64,000 bases of DNA from Bactrocera neohumeralis (taxonomy: Eukaryota; Arthropoda; Insecta; Diptera; Tephritidae), in contig NC_065923.1 in assembly GCF_024586455.1 (NCBI RefSeq), positions 55,149,237 through 55,213,236 on the forward strand, read 5' to 3'. The notes under the pieces were generated by a model that saw nothing but the letters and a program-made list of their open reading frames with translations, did not search any database and was not told where the DNA came from. Both the position numbers and the translations under genes were made by a program. Shown here piece by piece: positions 23,236-35,488 of the stretch (position 1 is the first letter of the stretch; every line of letters begins with the position of its first letter).

Positions 23236-25466
23236 TTGAAGGATGGAGTCATGTGTAGAAGTTCAAGTGAGGAACCGCCGTCTAAGAAGAGCGATGAACG
23301 GGACAAGGAAAGAGACGAGTAGGTTCTTGTGGCATTTACTACAGTGGACATATAAAGGAGCGCTAATTAGGTGTGGAAGAGAGTCTCCGTCGCCGAGTCC
23401 TGGATAAGCGGCTAGCCAATCCGCATCAAAGCGAAATTCTTCAACATATCGCTGGTTTGCCCTTACACCCCGACAGAAGAGAAGGACGATGTGATCGAGG
23501 ATGCCTTCTATGAGCGCTTGGAGCGAACCTATGAGAACTTCACCCGCCACGATGTCAAAATCGTACTTGGCGACTTTAACGTCAGAGTGGACAAGGAAGG
23601 TATCTTTGGTACTACGGTCAGTAAATTCAGCCTCCATTACGAAACATCCCCAAATGGGTTGAGGGTGATCGACTTCGCCGGGGACCGAAATATGGTTATC
23701 TGTAGTACCTGGCTTTCTCCGGATCGAAACACCACCAACCAGATCGATCAATTGTGATAGACGGAAGACACGTCTTCTATGTTTTAGACGTGCATACGCT
23801 CCGAGGTGCTAATATCGACTCGGACCATTATCTTGTTGCAATCAAGATACACACACGCCTATGTGCAGCAAAAGACGAACGTTAACAAACACAAGAAAGG
23901 TTATACGTCAAGAAGCTGCAATAAATTACATAGACAATTACACAATGACACAATTACATAGAGCCGAAAGATTTTCTACTCGACTTGCACTCCTGCTCTC
24001 TGACAGCACTCGCCAACAACTCGGTACAAGGGAACTGTAGGACGGCATTTCAAGCTCCTTACGTACAGCTGCAAACGAAACCATTGGAAAATGCAAGAGA
24101 ACAGCTGGTACGACGAGTGCCTATCTCGCAACGTTACAATCGACCACAACACGTGCGGGAAGAAGGAAGTGAGACTCATTTGCAGATAAAAATGATAGAG
24201 GCCGAAATGCGTGAGTACGAAGAGCGAAATTCTACGAAAAGATGAGTCGACTAAAGGAAGTTTCATATCTGAGACTTTTGTAGGAACCAAAGTGATGATC
24301 TTGCGGCTGATGTTCAGAGCATATTGAAGTTATGAAAAGAACACTTCTTCAGCCTGCTGAACGGCAGTGAAAGTATGAACACGATTCACTAACCGATGGC
24401 GATAGAACGGACGTTCCATTGCCCGACCATGAAGAAGTTTGAATAGCAATTACCCGCCTGAAGAACAACAAAGCGGCGGGGGCCGATGGATTGCCGGCCG
24501 AGCTATTCAAACACGGCGGCGAAAAACTGATAAGGAGCATGCATCAGCTTCTTTGTAGAATATAGTCGGACGAAAGCATGCCCAACGATTGGAATTTAAG
24601 TGAGCTCTGCCCATTCCACTAAAAAGAAGACCTCACTATCTGCCTCAACTACCGTGGGATAAACCTCCTCAACAGTGCATATAAGGTTCTATCGAGCGTT
24701 TTGAACAACAAACTGATTGGACCTTATCAGAGTGATTTTAGGCCTTGAAAATCAACAACTGATCAGATATTCACCATGCCCCAAATCTTGGAAAACCTCC
24801 ATGAAAAGAAGAACGGCACACACCACCTCTTCGTCGCTTTTAAAGCTGCACGAAAAGAAGATGTCTCTTGCCGCTATGTATGAATTTGGTATCCCCACAA
24901 ACTTATACGGCTGTGTAAACTGACGTTGAGCAATACCAAAACCTCTTCGAGCCGTTCCATACCAAACGAGGTTTCAGATATGACAACTTTTTTCGTGCGA
25001 CTTCTTCAATAATATAATTTGGTTATACTTATGCCTACTAAAAACATAAAAAAATAAATAAAATTGAAGAAAATCCCGAACGAACGAAAGAGTCCGAAAA
25101 AAATTTAAGAATGTATAGTGGTAAGCTTTGCGTGGCCACGAGTGAAACTTCGAAGTCGTAGACATATGTATGAGCTGTGTGAGACTTTGACATAGTAAAG
25201 GGCATTAAAAGACAGCGGCTACACTGACTAGGTCATGTCGTCCGAATGGATGAAAACACTCCAGCTCTGAAAGCATTCGACGCAATACCCGCCGGGGGAA
25301 GCAGAGGAAAGACCTCCACTTTATTGGAAAGACCAGGTGGAGGAGAACCTGGCTTCGGTTGGAATCACCAATTGGCGTCACATTGCGAAAAGAAGAAACG
25401 ATTGGCGCGCTGTTGTTAACTCGGCGATAACCGCGTAAGCGATGTCTACGCCAGTAAAGAAGAAGG
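23236..25466 (+). mobile_element. RTE-type LINE, endonuclease plus RT (degenerate, 2.2 kb)
   Basis: The fullest LINE copy in the window. In order: an apurinic-like endonuclease domain (DAFYERLERTYENF, HDVKIVLGDFNVRV, FSLHYETSPNGLRVIDFAG, WLSPDRNTTNQID; 23491-23757) and SDHYLVA near 23820. The linker follows, then RT motifs (LKNNKAAGADGLPAELFKHGG at about 24458; NYRGINLLNSAYKVLSSVLN at about 24650; GPYQSDFRP; IFTMPQILENLHEK). After a large deletion come LHWLGHVVRMDENTPALKAF (about 25222) and the tail ending AAAGAAGAAG. Many shifts and stops; it is not active. Confidence 0.88.
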
Positions 25467-25610
25467 TCCAGTGTCCAATTTTTTGATATTAATTCCTATA
25501 AAATCCTTTAATAGTATAGTATTCCGGAGGTAAAACTCAATGTTATTGAATTATCGCGCTTTTCGTTGTACATACACAACAAAACCGTTGTATGAGGAGT
25601 GGGCAAAGAT
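25467..25610 (+). repeat. Modular non-coding repeat fragment downstream of the RTE
   Basis: GTAAAACTCAATGTTATTGA to AACCGTTGTATGAGGAGTGG matches 22806-22892 in copy G. It lies on the far side of the RTE insertion, either an independent copy or a duplication of that block. Confidence 0.55.
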
Positions 25611-28139
25611 TCATCTACTAATAGTTGATCTTCTTCTGACATTAAACTACACTACTAGCACCGCGTAAATATAAAAAAATCGGCTGTCTTACTCTTTCGC
25701 CAATAGCAATTATGGCAAATTATCGAATAAAACGGCGTATATTTGATCTACAAGTAAATCGGTTCATTCTAATTATACTAAATTAAAGTTTCAATTTAAT
25801 GCAAAATTAAACAAATGATTTCCTTTTACTTCACCTTATATCAATAGAGGGATGCGTTGTTTTTGATTCCATATTCAACAATTTAGAGATTAAATAGTCG
25901 CAAAAAGTTTACATACTACTCCAACACTTCTTATAGTGAACAATGTATATATTTAACTCACTGAATGAGGATTTTTGTACGAACTAAAAAGCTCGCATGA
26001 TAAATGGCACTTGACATTTGTTTTCGAGTCATAAAAACGAGACTTTTCGCAGATTTACGGCAGTCGAAAAAACAAATAGTCGTAAAATGCGAACTAAATA
26101 TAAAACTGTTTTTCTTTCTACTCCACCAATTCAATGGCCATCAAGTCATACAATATGTGAGTGTTGTTGACTTGCTTAATCCGCCCAGTACATTTAGCAT
26201 ATGGTGGTTTGATACATTAGGGTGGATATCGTTTTAAGATAAAAATGCAATTTATTTGTTTTTAACAAAATTAAAATCAAAGAAGCAGACTTTCTTCTAC
26301 AAGCTTTATAGAGTATTTAATCGAAAACGATATACAACTTAAATATTCAAGTTCGCATACTTTTTTGAATTAAAATCGCTAATTTTGTTATAAATTTCAC
26401 TGGAAAATTTTTGGTGAAAAATGCTTGCAGCGAAATAGCCACTCAATGGCAGCTGTAATCAGAATTTTTCGAATATTACTATTTTCGAAAACAATAGAAA
26501 TTAAGCTAAGAAAGGTTAAGAAGATATATAAATATCTCCGATATAAGGATTCTTAATTTCAAAACAGTCAAATATGATTGATGCCGTAAGAAAGCGTACT
26601 ATATGTAATTAAGTATAATTAAAAAGCGAAATTTTACAAAATTTCAGACAAGTACAAACTAAAAATAATACGAGCACGGAAATATAATTTAAAAAATATG
26701 AAAAAATTTATGAATTTTGAAACAATTTAAGCAAACTAAATTTAGAAGCCAGTTTACAGAGAGCATCGAGAATTGTAGTAAATTTAGTACTGAACAATTT
26801 AAATTAATTTTATTTGGTTAGGGAACTGAATTTTTGTATATAGACTAATTGGACTGAATTGACTTGTTTTTCTAAAAAACAAACAAAATTATTTAAATTT
26901 AAAAGACTAGATTTCGTCAGAATCTTAACTAAAAAGTATGAGCTTATTTCCATCTATGCTACTCCGAATAGGCCGAAAAGTAACTAAAGGATGCACTCAG
27001 CCTATAGTATGTGTGTCAGTTTGGAAGTATGTATATATATATGTGGAATATAGTATGTGATTATGGAACTTGGGAGTGAGCGTAAACTCAACAATATCAA
27101 ACGCGTTCTTTCTATTTGACCTTACCAGGTAAATTCTTCCTAGTAAACTTTCAGTTTTTATTTGAGAAATTTAGTATTTATTGCGGAATGCAAATAGGTG
27201 GAATACAAGCAAGTCATGACATTCACAAATTGAGTATAGATACGGATACATACATACACCAAATTCCATTTCATGAGATTTTTTCTCCATTATATTTCTT
27301 GTTAATATTTCTTTGATGGGTTCTTTTTGCCTTGATAGGTTTCGATGTCTGATTATTTCCTCTTATTCCTGTTTCATCCTGGAGTTGAGAGCTTTGCACA
27401 ACTCAAATTCAAACCATTTTAATGTTGCTTATACGCACCGTCATACGCCTTTTTATGGTAGGGAATCTGCTTGTGAAGAAAATTATTTACTTCAACTGCA
27501 TATGTGTTTGTCCTTTTTAGCTGCTGTATGAGTAGAGATGAGAAGTGATCGAATGACAGCATGAAGCATAGCTCTCGCATTACTTTGTTGAATGATGAGA
27601 CTTAATTACACTTGATTAATGCGCAGTGCGTGTGCATGTGTGTGGGCATGTGTCACGTACTTCGCGAAAAAATGCGCAAATTAGTTATTTGGGAAAAGAA
27701 GCCAAGTATGTGGGGTTGTCGAGTACGCCCTTATTGGATTTTACATATTTTTTATGTTGAATAGGAGTGTAGCCTTTTTATCTGAAATATTAGCACGACT
27801 TGCAATATACAAGTCATTTCCGACAAGTTACGTAGATTAGGGTCACAAGTCAATAAAAGTGTAATTTGTGTGTGCACTCGTGTTCTTTTTACATTCTTTC
27901 GTTATATAAATGACAATTTATATAAATATGTACACTTGCCGGAAAAAGTCCGTATACCCAGAGTTTTGGAATAGTAAAAATAGTACGGTTTAAACAAATA
28001 CTTTTTACTTTTATACTTTAATTTTACTAATATTTCAATAAATATTTTGTTAGTTGTTTCTTAAAACAGAAAAATTTTTCAGAAAATAAGTCACATATAC
28101 ATACATATCAATTATAGTTCAAAGAATTCAAATTTGTCT
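25611..28139. other. Intergenic, nothing recognised
   Basis: AT-rich throughout. About 27590-27670 has a GT/CA-rich patch. No coding or repeat assignment. Confidence 0.4.
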
Positions 28140-29140
28140 TTTTATACTCTTGCAACATGATGCTTTAGAGTATAATACTCGTAGTTCTGCTCGCCTAACG
28201 GTTGTACGTATCACGTAGATATATCTATATATAAATGATCGACGATGACGAGTTAAAATCCGACTGACTGCCTGTCTGTCCTTCCGTGCAAGCTGTAACT
28301 TTAGTAAAAGTTGAGATATCTTGATGTAACTTGGTATAAGTTCGAACCAATGCCACGCCTTTTTAAGTATTTTAAGTATAATGTACATATCTCCTCAACC
28401 ACTTAAGCTTCAACAACTAAATTCGTCTAGCGCAAATACTATAAGAACTCCTACCGACAGAGTGAAAATGAATGAAATCGGTTGGTAACCCCGTCCACTC
28501 CCCACATAACGGTACTGTCTAAAACTATTAAAAGAGCGATAAATCATACACCCGAGATAGTACCAGAGGAGTTTATAGGACCCGGAGTCAAAATAAGACG
28601 ATGAGCGTAGCACCGCCCACATCTAGTTGAAAACCCATATCTTCGGATGTACTCGACCAATTTGACATATGACATATTTATGTGTGAAAATGCTCGAAAT
28701 CAGGCTACAGTCACGCCTACTTCCTTTGTATAGGTCAATGTATAAGTTATTTTAACACGTTGGCTGCCAGAGTATCTCTGGTGATCACGATAAAAAAATA
28801 CTCCAAGGTGCCAATGTATCACCGATACGATTTCGGACTCTTTCGTTCGATGATACACGCCTAGGCCAAAACACAATATGTATTTATTTTTTTGGCACCT
28901 GGGAGTAGATTTTTGCCACCGGGGATTCATTGACTGCCAAAGTGTTAAAAAATTGGGAGAAAGTGTTTTTTATAACGGTACATATTTGTGCTAAGAATGA
29001 ATAAAATCGGGTGAAAACTCGTCGTAGACCCCATATAACGAACAGGTCTTATGTACCTGAAAGCACTTCCCTAGCTTTAATGCTTGTAAGTTGCAAGAGT
29101 ATAAAATGGTCGGTTACACCCAATCTTAGCACTTCCTTTA
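28140..29140 (-). repeat. Modular non-coding repeat, copy H, interrupted by a MITE
   Basis: The left end TTTATACTCTTGCAAC, then CTAACGGTTGTACGTATCAC and GACTGACTGCCTGTCTGTCC, is the reverse of the 3' end of copies A and B. The right end CTTGTAAGTTGCAAGAGTAT with TGGTCGGTTACACCCAATC is the leader. Diverged CACGCC boxes occur near 28352, 28495, 28615 and 28710. The copy is split by a piggyBac-like MITE at 28756-28944. Confidence 0.72.
28756..28944. mobile_element. piggyBac-like MITE (189 bp)
   Basis: Flanked on both sides by TTAA (28752-28755 and 28945-28948), the invariant piggyBac target. The ends are inverted repeats: CACGTTGGCTGCCA on the left, CACTTTGGCAGTCA on the right when reversed. 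A subterminal AGGTGCCA/TGGCACCT pair adds a second inverted repeat. No coding capacity; it must have been moved in trans. Confidence 0.75.
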
Positions 29141-29679
29141 GGACAATATTTTAACTTTATATCAAATTAAGTAACTAGTCCGATTAGTTGCATGTATGTT
29201 TAAAATTTATCCTATGACAATATTAATTTGATGCTTGTACGGAAACTTCTTTTGGTAAGTGTATGTAATATATGTATGTATGTACATATACCATATGTAT
29301 GTAGATACAGTTAGCATTGCATGGAACATCCAAGAATGTATTCCAATTAAACGTCAATCGCAATGACAATGTCTGCTGAAATAGAAGCATGCGTTGGAAA
29401 TGCATTTCATTTAAGTAGAGAGGGAATAAGGAATCGTAAAGTGAGAGAAAAACTTTCAGGCTGCACGTAGAAAGTTGCAGCATTTCGTGGAGTAAATAAT
29501 AAAAAAAGTATATATAGTAAATACCATGCACCATGTTGGGTTAGGTAAGGTTATGCACTAAGGCATTCATTGGAAAATATAAATCACAAAACGCATATAC
29601 GTACATATGTATGTTTTTAGGAACATTTGATGTTCCTTATTTCAAAAGTTATTTTATACCCTATAACATACCCTGTGTT
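29141..29679. other. Intergenic, nothing recognised
   Basis: AT-rich with ATGTATGTACATA microsatellite at about 29270-29305. No gene recognised. Confidence 0.4.
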
Positions 29680-29890
29680 AATATATATATTTGATCAGCA
29701 TGATGAGCTGGTGTCGATTTAGTGTCTTTATATATACGAACTGGTCCATGAGTTTTCGAGAAATCGACCTGAAACACCTCTACTTTTGCACCTTTTTTCA
29801 CCAAGAAGCTGCTGATTTGTCGGAACAACCGATTTTGGACCACTATAGCATATAGATGCCATACAAACTGAACAATAGACAATATTGATA
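29680..29890 (+). repeat. Second dispersed non-coding repeat family, copy 1
   Basis: GATCAGCATGATGAGCTG, TGTCGATTTAG, GAGTTTTCGAGAAATCGACC, AAGCTGCTGATTTGTCGGAA and TGCCATACAAACTGAACAAT recur in the same order at 47408-47600. The last part also recurs near 32610-32680. Non-coding; transposition class unknown. Confidence 0.6.
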
Positions 29891-30002
29891 TTAAAAACAC
29901 GGTTCCTAAAAAAAGAGAAAAGGAGAAAGGAGAAAAAAGGACATGAGCAAAACTTTACTCGCGTATATACAGGCCTATCTGAACATTGGGCATATAATAT
30001 AC

Positions 30003-30263
30003 AGTGAAATTTCCTATTACGGACAGTCCTCATAGCCGGACATCCTCCATTGGACAAATTTCATGAACACGACGTTTCAATTCAAAACCAATTCCTATAG
30101 CCAGAAATTATTAGTTCAATTGAAATATAGTTCTGCGTTGCAGCTTCTGACTCTAAGGATATATTTTAAACACTCGTTTTTGCCACACCTCCATATATGG
30201 ACATCTCCCTTAACTGGATAAAAACACTTTGACGATGATAGTGCGGTTATGTGGAATTTCTGA
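30003..30263 (-). mobile_element. pogo/Tigger-like MITE (261 bp)
   Basis: Left end TACAGTGAAATTTCCTATTA; the right end reversed reads CAGAAATTCCACATAACCG. The interior, read on the minus strand, matches 37690-37810 (GTCAGAAGCTGCAACG against GTCAGAAGCTACAACG). CAGTG-type ends and TA flanks fit pogo-like DNA transposons. Non-coding. Confidence 0.65.
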
Positions 30264-31531
30264 TCCATATATACATATGTACTTTATAGAGTATCTGACG
30301 TTTCTTTCTGGGTGTTACAAACTTTAACTATTAAGAGTAATTAGATACAGTTCCCACCAGATCATTTACGACCGAAAATACAATATTTGAGATGTTTCAG
30401 ATTTATTTAGGTATCTAAGGTACTTCAATTATAAGGGTAACTGCTTCCGCAAGAAAATTTGTGGAGAGCTTCCTTGATATTGATAGCACATTGCTCTTCA
30501 ACGTTTTTAACAAGAAAGAGGAAAGTCTGATATGCCTGATATATTTGTCTTTCGTTCTGCGGAATTAACGCAATCCTAATCTCCCTTCAAGCCTCAGGAA
30601 AGCTCCACATCTTATTTGATCGCTTAATATTGTCGGGCACTGAGAACTTGAATTAGATCTGGTGGTGTTCGGTGTTTTCATAATAAATATCAGAGAGGAG
30701 AATGACTGTATATAACTAATAAGTAAGGGAGTACTTGCAATGAATGACTCATCTATGTACATATGTCAGGAAAGTTAAAAGCCATGCAAATTCTGATGTT
30801 TGGATGTTCCAAATATGTTTCAATTAATACTCAATGTGATAGTTTTAGATGAGCATATGTATGTACATACGCTACTTATATTCATTTATAATTTATGTAA
30901 ATAACTCTGCGAGCAGAGTGTCAGTGTTGCATGGCATTGATAAATTTATTATTTGAAACTTTTGTGTCATACACCAATTAGCATATAAAGTTGTTTGAAG
31001 CAAAATAGATTAATACCACATGGTCTGCAATGTGTATGCACACGTATGTATATGTGTGTGAGTGAGTGCATGAGGCAGAATGACTCTCCAATACATGCAT
31101 TAGTACATATGTATGCGTATACAGTGTTTTTGCAACAAGTTGCTGTTAATAAACATTTTTAAATAAATGCATATGGAATGAGTGTACCAGGACATCACTT
31201 ACCGGCGCGAATCCTGTACGTGCTCTGAATACGAAATGAGCACTCGTGCGCTCGTGCGAGATATGCAACATTATGGACGTGCAAAAAATATTGAACAACG
31301 GTAGTTGTGGACAAAAAATATACGTGTGTGTCACTAGTATACATAGATAATTTTAAAATACCCAGGACACGAAACTTTTTCGTTCAAAATTTACCAGTTT
31401 TTGGCCAAAAGTGAAGAGCACTGAGTAAGTATGGAACATATTGTAAACCAAACTATTCTTGTATAGTAAGTATGAGTTGTTGATTCGTAAAATATACACG
31501 GCACACATATGTATATATGTATACAGGTATG
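30264..31531. other. Intergenic; one strong splice-donor match, otherwise nothing
   Basis: AT-rich with CATATG patches. On the minus strand at 31201-31194 is GCGCCG|GTAAGTGATG, an excellent donor consensus preceded by less AT-rich sequence. No exon identity could be assigned. Confidence 0.35.
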
Positions 31532-31533
31532 TA

Positions 31534-32058
31534 ATGGGTTGTCAAAAAAGTCTTGCGGTATTTTTATTAATTTTTTTTATTGAAATTGAAATGAAGTTTT
31601 GATGACTCATGCCCAGCTCTTGACCGATGCTACGGCTGCTGATATGCCGGTCTCTTTCGAACAATTCAGCGATTTTATCGCAATTTTCGACGACAGGCCT
31701 TCCGGAGCGGGGCGCATCTTCGACCACCTCTACACCAGAACGAAAACGTTGAAACCATCGTTGTGCGGTGGAAATGAAAACTGTATCGGGTCCATAAACT
31801 GCACAAATTTTATTGGCGGCTTGAGATGCATTTTTGCCTTTATCGTAGTAGTACTGTAAAATATGCCGTATTTTCTCTTTATTTTGCTCCATGTTTGCGA
31901 CGCTACAACTCACGAACGACTTAAAAGAAACAACAATCAATCAAACACGTGTTAGCGCGTGAAATGAGCTTTCCAAAAAGGTATAGCATGACCCGATACG
32001 ACGAATAAAACTAGACAGCGCCATCTAGCGAAAATGCCGCAAGACTTTTTTGACGATT
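31534..32058 (-). mobile_element. mariner MITE, copy 1
   Basis: Ends GGTTGTCAAAAAAGTCTTGC on the left and, reversed, CGTCAAAAAAGTCTTGCGGC on the right, with TA at both borders. Shares ends, content and the same internal deletion with 35751-36294 and 56248-56737. Confidence 0.88.
31542..31892 (-). pseudogene. Truncated mariner transposase (DNA-binding half only)
   Basis: Starts MEQNKEKIRHILQYYYDKGK at 31892 and runs through the paired helix-turn-helix domain, including WFQRFRSGVEVVEDAPRSGRP, to SIGQELGMSHQ. It then reads straight into the terminal repeat. The catalytic DD34D domain is entirely absent. The N-terminal part is open and could in principle bind the element ends, but no expression evidence exists. 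Confidence 0.85.
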
Positions 32059-32323
32059 TATATGTATCTAATTACATACGAACGTTATGGTTTCAGTCTT
32101 AGTAATTACCATATTAATAAGGGAATGTTTAATGTTTCAAATTCCTATTTGAATGTATCTGTTATGTTTCGCACTTTTATTAATTCTCTTTTCAGAAATA
32201 GTTTAAAAATCGATTGAGCTACTTATTTATATTCTACAATAATTTTGAATTTGGGATCAATTAAGCATTAACGCTTTACTCTTAAACAATATTTATGAAA
32301 TGCTTCAAAATAATATCTACTAA

Positions 32324-33283
32324 AACAGACGGCATAGGAATGATTTACAGGAGATCTTTCCCTCTCTGTTTCATATATGTATTCCTGTAAAGGAATTGGC
32401 TAGTGACTTTAATGGGCACAGTTTAGAAAAGGTTGATTTACAGGAATCCAAAAACATACGGAAAAATTGCGTTTGCGGGAAAGATTCTACGGAATTTCTT
32501 GAACAACTTTGCTTAAGAGACTTGAAAGACGAAGATTTTAGAGATCATAAAAATTTGTTCTACAGTTTTTTAGATATCCGACTGAAATTTAATACGTAAG
32601 GGTCTTTTGGAAGTCGGTCAATCGGTCAGATCGATCAACTATAGCACATATCTGCCATACAACCGATTATTAAAATTTTCTAAACTCCGCTTAAAAAATC
32701 GTTGGCTAGAAACCGGTTTTAGACCCATAGTCGTAGAACATTTCTCGTAAACGCGAGAAAATTGAGACCATTTTAATAAATTGAGACCGACCGAATCCTC
32801 GCTCTGTTGTAGTAATTTAAGTCTTGGAGGTGAACCGAACGAGGCTATAGCCAGTTATATAAGTTGCAAAACTAAATAAGAACACGTTAAAAATAAAATT
32901 TATTTTAGACGCTAATATGAATTCGTGAAAAGGAGAGATTCACAAATTCAAAAATGCTTTTTGCTATTAATTATTAATTAGTTTTTCATTGTAAAGTTTT
33001 GAAGTTTTTTTAATTTTATGTGATTTGTTTTAAATAATATTTCATTTATAACTTCCAGTAGTTACAGAGCATTTTCACCCATGACATTGGCCATCAATGA
33101 CTCAGCGAAAGGAATGAGAGTAAGCAATATACTTTTAGAAATGCAGTTCATAATTTCAAATACACATGTGTTAAAGAAAGATCCAAACCCCTGTATGCGT
33201 TAGTTAAAGAAAATTATAGAAACTTGGTTTTACGTGCTGACAAAAATTATCCAGTTGTGACTGTAAATTTACCGATGAAATAA
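32324..33283 (+). pseudogene. Unrecognised coding remnant, two frames and one apparent intron
   Basis: I do not recognise this protein. An open frame from about 32324 to 32602 has protein-like composition (ICIPVKELASDFNGHSLEKV, KNCVCGKDSTEFLEQLCLRD, LFYSFLDIRLKFNT). It ends at a donor-like AATAC|GTAAGG (32595/32596). An acceptor-like ACTTCCAG at 33051-33058 starts a 61-base segment. Joined to the first part, that segment keeps the frame open (SYRAFSPMTLAINDSAKGMR). An overlapping frame then reads SERNESKQYTFRNAVHNFKY, VKERSKPLYALVKENYRNL and VTVNLPMK, ending at TAA 33281-33283. One net frameshift separates the two halves. It could be a dead gene or the edge of an unknown element; a live gene with unusual splicing is possible but less likely. 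The intron-like gap contains dispersed-repeat sequence. Confidence 0.4.
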
Positions 33284-34920
33284 TTGTTGGTGTTCTTGTA
33301 TAGAATGTTTCGCTTGTTCAATATCAAACCACTCGTTACTTGAAACTTAAAGTCTGTACCCAATTTTTATCCTTTAAATGCAAGAGTCAGCAGTCTTAGC
33401 CTTTGTGCCTCAGATCAGAGGGTTTTTAATTTAGTTCCCAAGAAATATGCATTAATTGTACAAGTGGTTGGATCCTTTAAAGCTCTACATGGGTTTCCTC
33501 GGGTAAAAAACAGTATTTTTTCCAACAATTCTTTTCTCATATAAAGAAAACTTTACAGTTTTCAACAAAAATAAAGGGTTTTTGACGAAGCCCATTATTT
33601 TACATTTGATTTAACGTGTTTCTAATGACTTAATCTTCTGTCGTAAATATTGAAGCAGTAATGTATGTATTTGTGATAATTGAATTTAATAATTTCATTG
33701 CAAATGTGTGGATGTTGCATGTTGATGCAGTTTGAGTGGTTCTTAAATACACAAATAACTTCTCGAAAGGGGCAGTTAAGGCCACAGATGTTATATAATT
33801 TCTTAACTTTATTGTATTCTAAAAATTCTGTTCATTTGAAAATAGCGAAAATTTCGTCAAATCAACAAAAGAGATGTAACACAAAACATTTTCGAAGCTT
33901 CCAGAGCGTTGGGGAAGCAAACGAAATTTGTGTCTCGTATTACGCATAGTACTAATAAAACAACAACAAGTCAGCTTTTACATTGGAAAACATCTTGACT
34001 GTGCGTAATTGTGCTGCTGCCGAAGGACAACAGCGAGGCGCGTGGCTGGTGCAAAAAATACTATTTGTATTTGGCTTCATCAACTGGCAAGGCTTCTTCT
34101 TAACATCGACTCATATTCATATGCGTACATTTGTATGTATACTTGTATGAACACAACTACATCAAACAGTGCACATGCATATACATATACTCGTACATAC
34201 ATTAGGTAGATGTGTATGTATGTATCTAACCAAATACATATCAGCATATTTATATTCCTGTGTAACTTTGAATGCGTGTATGTATGTCAACACTCGATAA
34301 CAGTAAATTTTGTCAAGATTTTTAGATACTTTGGAATTTATTAAAAACAACCGCAATTCGAAATTGTTGTTGCAACATTCGCTTTATTGATTTTGCCCCT
34401 CTCAGACACGTACCTCGAACTTCGATATTAACAATGTTAGAAGGTCGAATTTCATTTATTTGTTGCTATGTCACCCGGAGTTGGTATGAATGTGTAATGT
34501 ACAAGATGGGGCGCCGGTTTCGCAAGAATTTGAATTTTGAGCGGAATGTGTGTGGGAGGGCAATTACTAGTGCGTGTGGTCGTGGTGGCTTTTACGATTG
34601 ATGGTGTTTATTGAATTCTGCAATATTCAGTCAAGGTCAAAGATATAGCACACTTTGAGCATGTAACAAAACGGCGTTTATTACTAATACAATCTTAAAA
34701 CAAATTGAATTTTTTCCATATAATATCCTAGATTGAGGAATAAGTAGTTACATATGTGCAAAAAATCAAAAATATTTTTGTAATAGTTCCTTTTAAATAA
34801 ATTATTTAGTTTCCAATTGGCTATTTTTGTTTAGACAGAGAGATAGTACAGATGGAAAAATATAACAAAATTACTTATTAAATAGGTCCAGGAAAAGTAT
34901 CTACAAACTAACTGCTACTG
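33284..34920. other. Intergenic, nothing recognised
   Basis: AT-rich with CATACATA patches near 34130-34230. No gene or repeat family assigned. Confidence 0.4.
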
Positions 34921-34921
34921 C

Positions 34922-35025
34922 AAGGTGCATTCCAAAGTAAACAGGGCGATAAATCGATGTTTTGGAAATGTTCAATTCCATTTCCATGAATTTCAATGAT
35001 TTTTTTGATGAATTCACGCTGCGAG
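34922..35025 (-). mobile_element. Fragment of the mariner family found at 47710-48979
   Basis: AAGGTGCATTCCAAAGTAAA is the same terminal repeat as at 48979 (reversed) and 47713. It is joined directly to ATAAATCGATGTTTTGGAAA and TCCATTTCCATGAATTTCAA, which match 48488-48537. The bulk of the transposase was deleted between them. Confidence 0.8.
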
Positions 35026-35039
35026 GCTGCGAACTAGTA

Positions 35040-35488
35040 GGGAATAAGGGAATAAGCCTATCGTAGATCCGACACAGAACACTTGGAATTTAGTTGCTTC
35101 ATCGAAACCACAAAATGGTTTGAAAGAGAAGATGAAACGTGATAGTAACCAAAATGGCACAGCTAGTGCTAATTGAGCCCGAAATACAACAGGACTGCAC
35201 TTCTACTATCTGGGTAATCCTGCTTGATCATATCAAACGACATTGTCGCAGATTTACCAAGTTTCACACAGAATTTAATCGTGTACCTCTGCTCTAAGGA
35301 ACGCTGCATTTTCGGCTTGCACCAGTCACAGAAACACGTCGCCCGAAAATGTTTGGCCTGACTCTCCAGGTGCTCGCAGGCAACGTTCGTTAGCTAGGAA
35401 CGCCCTCTACCGAATCCAGTCGGTGGACGCTCCGAAGTACAGTCGCGGCGGAAGAAAATCAGTCCTATTACTTTCCGGACAAACCCTG
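35040..35488 (-). mobile_element. Second, different mariner: 5' end fragment
   Basis: The terminal repeat is CAGGGTTTGTCCGGAAAGTA (reversed from 35488), with TA at 35489-35490. A start codon at 35309 on the minus strand opens MQRSLEQRYTIKFCVKLGKS and TMSFDMIKQDYPDSRS, the N-terminus of another mariner transposase lineage. It then runs out of frame. The opposite end is missing. Confidence 0.75.

Noticed and set aside
27958..28060. Possible Tc1-type terminal repeat (GCCGGAAAAAGTCCGTATAC)
   Set aside because: No matching second end and no transposase sequence nearby, so a single end-like motif is not enough.
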